From Agaricus subrufescens (taxonomy: Eukaryota > Basidiomycota > Agaricomycetes > Agaricales > Agaricaceae), in NCBI GenBank assembly GCA_029945375.1, contig CM057067.1, positions 744,001 to 808,000 of the forward strand: a stretch of 64,000 bases of DNA, in the 5' to 3' direction. Below are positions 56,901-64,000 of this stretch, one piece after another; the first letter of the stretch is position 1, and every line of letters starts with the position of its first letter. The position numbers and the translations under genes were made by a program. The notes beneath the pieces are model-generated. The model did no database searches and was not told where the DNA came from. It was given only the letters and a program-made list of their open reading frames with translations.

Positions 56901-58650
56901 GAGCTGGCTGCAAATCACTTTCTAACTCCACTTCTAGATCATCGTCTGGGGATGGTTCTTCAGCTTCAACCGCCTCGAGCTCATTCTCAACGTCCACTTC
57001 TTGTTCTTGTTCGGCATCGATTTCATCGGCATCCACAGCAGCAGAAGGTTCAATATCACCATCACCTTCAAGTTCTGGTGGGCCAACTTCCAAATCCAAC
57101 GCTGCTGGAGGAGCGTGTTTGATTGTCTTTTCCTTCTTTTCTGCCTTGGTAGCAGGTAATGAACCTTCATATTCGCCCTCCTGCTCCTTAACTTTAGTGT
57201 TCTTCCTCTTCGAAGAATCGACCGTAGTCTTGGTATTTGTTAGGTCAGGAGAATGAAATCTAGAAAACGTGGAGGTTGCGGGAGACGCTGCATCAATGAT
57301 CTGAGAGTTTGCCATAATTGACGAGGCAGCGGCGGCGGCGGTAATGGGTCCAATCGCTTCGACCAATGGTCCCGTCTGATCCACGATACGCGCGAGAGAA
57401 TTTGCAGGAGATGATGTAGCCTTGAGCGCTGCGCTACTGATGATGGGATTAGAATAATTACTAGCAGCTTGCGTCGTCTCCGGCGGATCGACATCGTCTG
57501 GGGGAGGATCTTGGTCGTTATCCTCTTTGTCCAAGTCACCTTCGTCCTTCTCATTCTCGTTTTCGGTGTCCTCCTCGTTCTCGGCGCCTTCTCCGTCGGA
57601 GCCCTTTGACGAACCAGAATCGTCCTCCGAAAGCTTCCAAGCATCCTTCGGACATACCCGCCCATACTCATACGAGTTTGTCCAAATCGCCCGACGGTGA
57701 GGGAAGGGATTACCTCTCCTGCGCATCCATCCTCGCCCCCGCGAGAACCCTGGTGTTGATACTCCCTTCCATTTCATTTCATCACTATCAGAGGCGCCGT
57801 CTGACTGGTTTTGTATCTGGTCATTATGATCAGCATTTGAGGGATAACTTTATTTCTTTCGACGACAAACACATACGTTCTTGTCCTCCTCGCTTTCATC
57901 CTCCTCGCTCTCGGCTTCTTCTTCCTCTTCCTCGTTGCCGCCTGCACCCGAGCCTGCCATACCTCGGGACAGCGCGAGGGCCCCATTGAGCTTTGGTTCG
58001 AATCCACGGGGGACATCGACTTCCATAGATCCATCCCTGCCAATATCAGAGCGGTTGGCAGCCTTCTTGCCTTTTGATTTTCTCGCTATTGATGGCGGTG
58101 CCGGATGGTGACTACCCGTGCCTTTCTCCTGGTCCTCCTCTTCCACCTCTCCTTCCTCCTCGTCTTCTTCCTCCTCCATAACCTCTGGAGGGCCGGGCAT
58201 TTCTTCCTCTTCCTCCTCTTCTTGTTCCTTGTACGCCTTGGTTCCAGCCCAGTCCCACATGGGTGCTGGAACAAGACTACTTCTCTTCTTTCGCCCTCTT
58301 CGCCGCTTGCCAGTGGTAGATAACACCTTCTGAGCGGCACGTCTAGAGTGACTTGTGGACGTGCTGGTAGAAGCACCGCCGCCTACTGAGGTTCCCCCGG
58401 GAGACTCGTCACCTGTCGCCGCGCGATCACCATGGGTTGCACTAGTAGGATTCGCCCGCTTTTCCGCACCGTCTTGTTCCTCTTCTGTGAGCTCAGAAAG
58501 CTCAGAGTCGCTACCGAGGCCATGAGGAGGGGCGGCCTTGGCCTGGGCAGCTTGTGCCTTGTGTGTGGCTGATCCCTTCGCTCTCGGAGGGGACGGAGGG
58601 GGGGTTGGAGAGGGGCTACTGAGAGGCTCGGATATTGGAGAGCCCGACAT
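53970..58650 (-). CDS. Sds3-domain chromatin protein (Rpd3L-type HDAC complex)
   Basis: Six exons: 57877-58650, 56781-57816, 56563-56714, 56414-56513, 54820-56355, 53970-54769. They encode 1465 residues. The Sds3-like domain at about residues 570-650 reads ALDVLATIELKFALLRERVY, then MEGLAWEEKLVNEGTHPELI and a basic helical stretch (KELLKRRDRRLELAARKREY). In yeast and animals this family (Sds3, Dep1, BRMS1) bridges the Rpd3/Sin3 histone deacetylase complex. The N-terminal 500 residues are acidic and Ser-rich (EEEEEEEMPGPPEVMEEEED). The C-terminal 700 residues are Pro/Gly/His-rich (for example a His cluster near 55,215-55,260) with a short ordered block TPSEIHADFEVFLSGRRYDF. This is several times longer than classical Sds3. 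The ATG at 58650 was taken because the frame upstream lacks a family-like start. Role in deacetylation is inferred from the domain. Confidence 0.88.
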
Positions 58651-59856
58651 CGTTGAGCACGACAGCGAGGGAGATTGTGTTGCGGGCGGAGGAATTGTGT
58701 GACGGTACGGTTGAGGTGGTGCGTGCGCGAGAAGACTCCGATTAGGCCATCTCCTTTTTCGGACGCCCAAAAATATTTCTACTTTATCTAATCTTATCTT
58801 CCCCGGCTCCAGCCAACTCGAGCAGCCCACTGCTGCCATAGCATCTCTGCGCAAATTCAAACTCGCACCGCAGCGCACGCGCAAGCTTCGGGAGCAGCGA
58901 ATTCAAGCACACAAGCTCCCGCCGGATCTTTCACTATTACGAAAAAGTTGCTCTCATGAATCTTAAAACTTGACCCTGCCGGGCCAGGCTACAGTTCCAC
59001 TGTGCTGGGCGCTGGCCACACATTCAACCTTGGCACGATGCACCGATCCATATCTATATCACCCGGGATATATTAACGGGATCTGCATCGGCTATTGGCC
59101 AAAAAACGTCACACAAGCATAAACTATCGTTGCGCCTGTACCCAACGGAAAAGTTTCAAGGACGACGCAACAGCAATCACCAAGTGATTCATAAGTAATC
59201 ATCAGAACACCGTGGATGAGCTTTTTATTTTTGATTTATGTGCCGCAATGGGGGAAAGTGTAAGCTAGCTAACCTAGTAGTCGACCAATAGTAACCGTTA
59301 CTGTATTAAAACAGACTTAACAAAATATTCATAATATTTTGCCCCCGACCGGTACATGCGTGGCAATCTTCATGTTTTACACCGTCAAAAAATCAGCATC
59401 GTTCCGTACAGTTGTGAAATACCCTCAAAAATGAGGTAGAAATTCTTCCAAAACTACAATAATAATAATATTCCAAAACTTTAAATGTGCAGCAATTAAT
59501 TCGAGAACTATTTTTCAAATGCTGGTGATACCGCCGGCGCCGAATCGCGTGCAAGGAATTAGACGACAGGCAGGTCATTGGTGGGTATATAACGCTCAAG
59601 CACAGCAAACCTTTATACATGGTTGCGCTTCATACAACGACTTCATCCACGAACTACCACCGCTCGACTGCTTTCAGTAGTGCTAGCACTTAACTTGTCC
59701 ACCTGCATCACAGGCACACTCGACTGGAACGTAGCTAGCGCAGCGCGCTCCTCATATATCAAGGTACAATACAAGTATGGACATACGTTGACATAGAGAC
59801 GTAGGTAGCACGACACCCGAGAGGTGGGAAAAACAAAACCAACAACCATACAGCAC
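58651..59856. other. Intergenic region, no gene seen
   Basis: About 1.2 kb between the start of the Sds3-domain gene and the stop of Nog1, both on the minus strand; it holds the Sds3-gene promoter and the Nog1 3' flank. Short ORFs show no family resemblance. Confidence 0.55.
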
Positions 59857-62329
59857 TCATCTCCTGCTCGTCTTCCCCGCCTTCCTCTTACCCGAGTACA
59901 AATGCTTAGGCTAACACAATCACAAACGTTAGTTGAGCGGCGAGGGAACAACGAGTGACTACTCACCATCTTAACTCTAATAGCACGGTCACTCTCACCA
60001 GCTCTAGCGTGCATATTTCTAGGTCGTTGCCCAAGATTACGTAGTTTAGTAGCCTTATTAGCTTGCTAAAAGACAGGTGTTCAATCAAGTGGGTACAAAG
60101 GAAGCTAAAAGAAGATAAACTCACAGCTTCGTCACGCATACCAGCCAAAGTACGATCCGACCTAGGAGCCCTCTTCGTAACAACAGCTCCCGAAACAGTC
60201 TTAGCTTTCTTCTTCGAAGGTCGCTCCTCCCCATCCACATCCATCCCCTCATCTTCCCAATCCCCTTCCTCCTCACCATCCTCGTCATCCACATCCATAC
60301 CCTCCTCATCCTCTTCTCTCTTCCTCTTCCTCTGAGCGGCTTGCAATTTCGCTATCCGTTCAGCACGTTCTTGAATCCTACTAGGATCCAACCCTGCTTT
60401 CGTAAGTTCATCTGTAAGCTCCGTAAGTGTTCTCAAACCCGCAGTACGCGGAAGGCGAGTTTGATTCTTCCTAGACTTTTTGTCAAGCTGAGATTTAACT
60501 TTGTGTTGCCTTGCAACTTTGGCCTCTGCAGCTTCACGCTCATCATCAGAGTCGAACTAGAAACAGAGGGGAGAGTATAAGAGTCTTTTCACAAAGGGCA
60601 CATAAAACACATACTATTTCCTCGTCACTTTCATAAAAGCCTTCAGCTTCAAGTTTTTCCTCTTCGCGTTCAAGTGCCTCAAGTTTCTCCGCAATATCAG
60701 GATCAATGAAATCAGCAATATTCTTGCCATCCATAATTTCAGGCATGGTGTCCATCTTCCATTCGGGATTAGCGAGAATATAATCCCCTGTAAATCAAAA
60801 AGACATGTCAGAGCCAACCAAAATTCATGAATAACAGAAAAAACGCACTCTTCATGTTGATACTGAATACACCAGCACCACCCTCTTCCTCCTCTTCATC
60901 TCTCAACAACTTACGCCTCTCTGGGTCCTCCTTGTCGTACTTCCTCTTCTCCTTCACGACATCAGGTATAAAAGGTGCCCGTACAACATCATCTCTCGGC
61001 TTCGGTTGCGCAACATGTATCCGATTAGCGATGGCATTGATTTTGCTTCCCTTAAGCTTGTTCTCAACCCGATGTGCAAGAAGAGTTTCACAAGCCTTGT
61101 TTTTGAGCTCCATGACACCTTCCTCAGAATAACATGACACTTGAACGTTATGCACGCCCTCTGAGTCAATAATTTCTTGTACGATGGTACGGTTTTCAGG
61201 GGTGAGATCTTCAAGGCGGGTAACGTCAACCTTGTTCATAACGAGCATCACAGGCTTGCCAGTAAAAAGGGGGCGAATGGAGTGGAAAAGCTTGCACTAA
61301 AAGATTTGCGAATCATTGAGCTGGAGAACTCCAAAAAATAGACATAAACGAACCTGAGCTTCAATGGTATACCCACACTGCTCGCTCAGATCCATAAAGT
61401 ACAGGATACAAGCCTTAAGGTGAGCCATAGCAGTGATACTCTGCATCTCGATCGTATTCATTTCCTCCAACGGATGATCAAGAATACCAGGTGTATCAAT
61501 GACCTGCCACCGCAAATATCGGTGGTCAAGATGCCCTACAAAGAGGGATTTCGTGGTAAATGCGTATGGCTGCACATCGACGTCGGCACGCGTGACCTTG
61601 TTCATGAACGATGATTTCCCGACATTAGGGTATCCACAGATAAGGAGTGTACGGGTATTAGGATCGATAGCAGGAAGACGAGAGATGTGTTGTCGAACTT
61701 GCTCTAAGTATGCAAGTGGATCTTTTTGCCGTTTCATGATCGTTGCCATACTACCAGATGTTAACGAGAGCCGCACAACAGAGCATAAAAAGCACATACC
61801 GACCAAGAGCCGCTTTTTTGAGTTGCTTACAGCGATACAAACTATCACCGAATTTAAGCAAGCGAACATAATCTTTCGCAACTTGATCAATCAGATGTTT
61901 CGCAGTCCGTAGTTGGCCAAGCGCAAGCTTGTAGTGATTTTTATCATATAGTACATTCATGAGCGAAGAGAGGAACGGGTGAAGGTCCTAAGAGAAAACA
62001 CAAAAAATCAACCCAAATTACAACACAGATCCACGATTCGACCACTCACATCAAGCAAAGGGAATTCAGTTAAAATTGCTCCGAGCTTTTCCTCAAACGA
62101 ATCCTGCGTAAACTTGACTTTTCTCATATAAAAGTTTCGTATCCGACTGATTTTAAAGTTTTTATGGATGACCTATTTGCAACATAAAAAGTTGAGCTTT
62201 TTTTTTTTTTGGATGATATTGATTAAGACAGACCGTCGGAGTCTTCCTCTGAGTTTTCGACAACACAATGTCGAGGAAGTCATTGGCTGTTGGAACTGGC
62301 GCTATCGCCTTGAGACCGCTTGTCGACAT
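59857..62329 (-). CDS. nog1: Nucleolar GTPase Nog1 (60S ribosome biogenesis)
   Basis: Nine exons: 62234-62329, 62050-62172, 61800-61987, 61354-61750, 60849-61296, 60615-60787, 60125-60556, 59967-60065, 59857-59910. They encode 669 residues. Nog1 is an OBG/DRG-type GTPase of pre-60S particles that acts in large-subunit maturation and spans the polypeptide exit tunnel. The N-terminal domain is highly conserved ([51 protein letters not shown]). The GTPase motifs are G1 GYPNVGKS (residues 175-182), G3 DTPG (221-224) and G4 NKVD (289-292). NOGCT follows ([16 protein letters not shown]-like [18 protein letters not shown]). The tail carries acidic and Lys/Arg-rich nucleolar-type segments and ends [16 protein letters not shown]. 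The start at 62329 matches the family N-terminus. Confidence 0.97.
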
Positions 62330-63174
62330 AGCTGGAGATGTGCAGAGTCTTAACTTCAGTATTGGTCTATCGCAAATTCTTAGCACCACGTGATGGTCCT
62401 CCCTGCACGTGATTGATCTAAAGATAGAAAAAGCGATTAGCGCACCGGTATCTTGGCCACTAGCTTTCTCTTCGCTTGTACGAGCTCCAAAGGGTGATAG
62501 AAAGCCACAAAAAAGCTGTTCGCGTATTCCAGGCTCGGATATACAGGGAGGACATCTCCTGTAACATCTCCTGTAGGCACTACAGGAAGTCGAAAATGGG
62601 AAAATTTTCTCTATGAGTGTCTTTAAAGGCCGTTCGTTTCTATATTCGGTATAGTACTGGTTCATAAGTGGCTCTTTCCAATTTCAGTTTTTGCGCTTGT
62701 GTCACATACAGAAAAAGGGTCGAAAAGCGAACAGAAAACGTGAAAACGTAAATTGCCGAATAGCTGATGCCCGGGGGGATGCAGTGCAGTGACGCTACCA
62801 TCTGTGATCTAGGTTTCTTTGTTTTCTGGAAAACATTGTCTTCTTTTCGCGGAACTTTTAACATATTCCGCGGCGTTCACTAAATTTTATTACGTCCTTC
62901 AATGGAACAACAAGGAAGAACTTTTAACCGTCACGATCTAGGACGATGGACAAAATTATGAGCCGAAGTTTAGCATGTGAACGTTCGTCGATTTATTACA
63001 TTCCTATTTGGTCTCCCCTGCAAGCCCTAGAGAACCCTCTACATAAATACCTCCAAAGGTAGAGAGCATACTACTAGTGACGCTGTAATGCTTTAAACAA
63101 AATATTAGCTGACAGTTATACACGATCATATTACAACATATATCCAAAATAAATTATAATGTAGCCCGGAGATA
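62330..63174. other. Intergenic region, no gene seen
   Basis: Promoter side of Nog1 and 3' flank of the last gene. It contains a short direct repeat (ACATCTCCTGTA twice near 62,552-62,575). No ORF with family resemblance. Confidence 0.55.
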
Positions 63175-64000
63175 TCAGGCCTTTTCCTCATCAACTACGT
63201 GTGTATGTACCGATTTACCCGGTTTAGCTTCATTTTCAAGTGCATCATCAACTTCATGGGCCTGTGAATAATCAGTAAGCCTAGTCGTACAATCGAAGAA
63301 CAGCCTCCTTACATCGTGTCGATTGCCTGATTCAAGCGACGACCGTGCCCGATAACTCCGTCCTTGTCCCGAATTAGTACGCTGAGAAAACTAGTCAGAG
63401 ACTTGCCCAGAGAAGATGGCGCATAGCGGACGCACCTGTAGACTCCCATCGAACGGTGCATTAAATACCATTCGACCAGATGTGACAACACTGTTTCCCA
63501 CTGTCATTGAACGAAAATCCATCCTCGCATTCAGCGTCCACATCATCGAGATCGCGTAGAACTTCGGTAACATCGTGTTAAATAGCGCGGATAGCAGTCG
63601 ATCTGTCCCAGGCCACAGCTGAGACGTGATTAGATTGAGCATGGCACTATTAGATCTCATTAGGAGCCGCCAAGGTGGCCGCAGGCCTGTACTCACCATA
63701 GCGTGGCTGGAGCAGCAGATAGCCATGTTAGTCGAATAAGAGATGCAAAATGGCCGACTGTCCTAGATTAGATTTAGTGACATCGAAGCAAAGAATTGTT
63801 ACACACGTACGGTGGAAGGACATCCTCCCTCGTTCTCACCAAATAATATGTTATGCCCACAGTAATAGAGAGATCACCGCCTTGAAACAGCCCGTTAGAC
63901 AAATGCACCCGGAAGGTTAAAGCAACACAGCGATGACATACACACGACGGCACCGAAATGTGCTGCAACTGGACAAAAGGTTCAGTGTCGATATCTACCT
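63175..64000 (-). CDS. DUF6534-type multi-pass membrane protein, 3' part
   Basis: The gene enters from beyond the right edge, so its N-terminal membrane segments are outside the window. Exons that can be read on the minus strand: a block ending near 63,815 (GDLSITVGITYYLVRTRED), 63,653-63,774 region (VGHFASLIRLTWLSAAPATL), one ending at 63436 (MLNLITSQLW, LLSALFNTMLPKFYAISMMW, TLNARMDFR), then 63313-63390 and 63175-63261 (stop at 63175-63177). The pattern TYYL-(R/S)R, a Leu-rich penultimate helix, and K(F/L)YA-x-S-x3-TLNAR is characteristic of the DUF6534 family of agaricomycete membrane proteins, whose function is unknown. The cytoplasmic tail is polar and acidic. Boundaries of the first two exons are approximate. 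Confidence 0.75.

Overview
The window is nuclear DNA of a filamentous basidiomycete, most likely an agaricomycete. The evidence is gene structure and content. Nearly every gene is cut by many 45-75 nt GT-AG introns. The families present (MYND/DUF4470 proteins, thaumatin-like proteins, a DUF6534-type membrane protein, velvet, FKS1 glucan synthase) are typical of mushroom-forming fungi. I cannot name the species. Exon models were assembled by hand. For every complete multi-exon model except the three thaumatin-like genes (not summed) and the tentative ORF, the exon lengths sum to a multiple of three.

Layout. 1-4130: two tandem MYND-finger/DUF4470 genes, the first cut by the window edge. 5625-7027: a secreted Ser/Thr/Pro-rich repeat protein. 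6885-15388: a tandem triplication of about 2.8-2.9 kb. Each unit carries the 3' end of the Ser/Thr/Pro gene, one intact thaumatin-like protein gene on the minus strand, and the 3' end of the glucan synthase gene. 15290-21401 (-): 1,3-beta-glucan synthase FKS1, divergent from a mitochondrial Mn superoxide dismutase (21853-22778, +). 22779-28835: a gene-poor 6 kb stretch with a local direct-repeat cluster. 28836-31051 (+): a velvet-domain regulator. 32731-35569 (+): an unrecognised 925-aa protein.

36574-38704 (-): a GMC oxidoreductase with a damaged or newly intronised segment. 39132-42945: a compact housekeeping block, with the U5 snRNP protein Dib1, retromer subunit Vps26 and purine nucleoside phosphorylase on the minus strand and an intron-containing tRNA-Arg(ACG) on the plus strand. 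43000-48229: mostly gene-free and A/C-rich toward its end. 48230-52527 (-): a 1228-aa Zn2Cys6 transcription factor. 53970-58650 (-): a 1465-aa Sds3-domain chromatin protein. 59857-62329 (-): ribosome-biogenesis GTPase Nog1. 63175 to the end (-): the C-terminal part of a DUF6534-type membrane protein.

Functional themes. Cell-wall genes cluster at 5.6-21.4 kb: a repeat-rich secreted protein, three thaumatin-like proteins (a family that includes beta-1,3-glucan-active members) and the beta-1,3-glucan synthase. The remaining genes are housekeeping or regulatory and show no operon-like logic. No CRISPR array, integrated virus or autonomous transposon was recognised. The most notable structures are the triplication with breakpoints inside both flanking genes, a 7-nt microexon and a GC-AG intron kept in all three thaumatin-like copies, and the GMC gene in which two lesions sit inside a segment that could be spliced out in frame.
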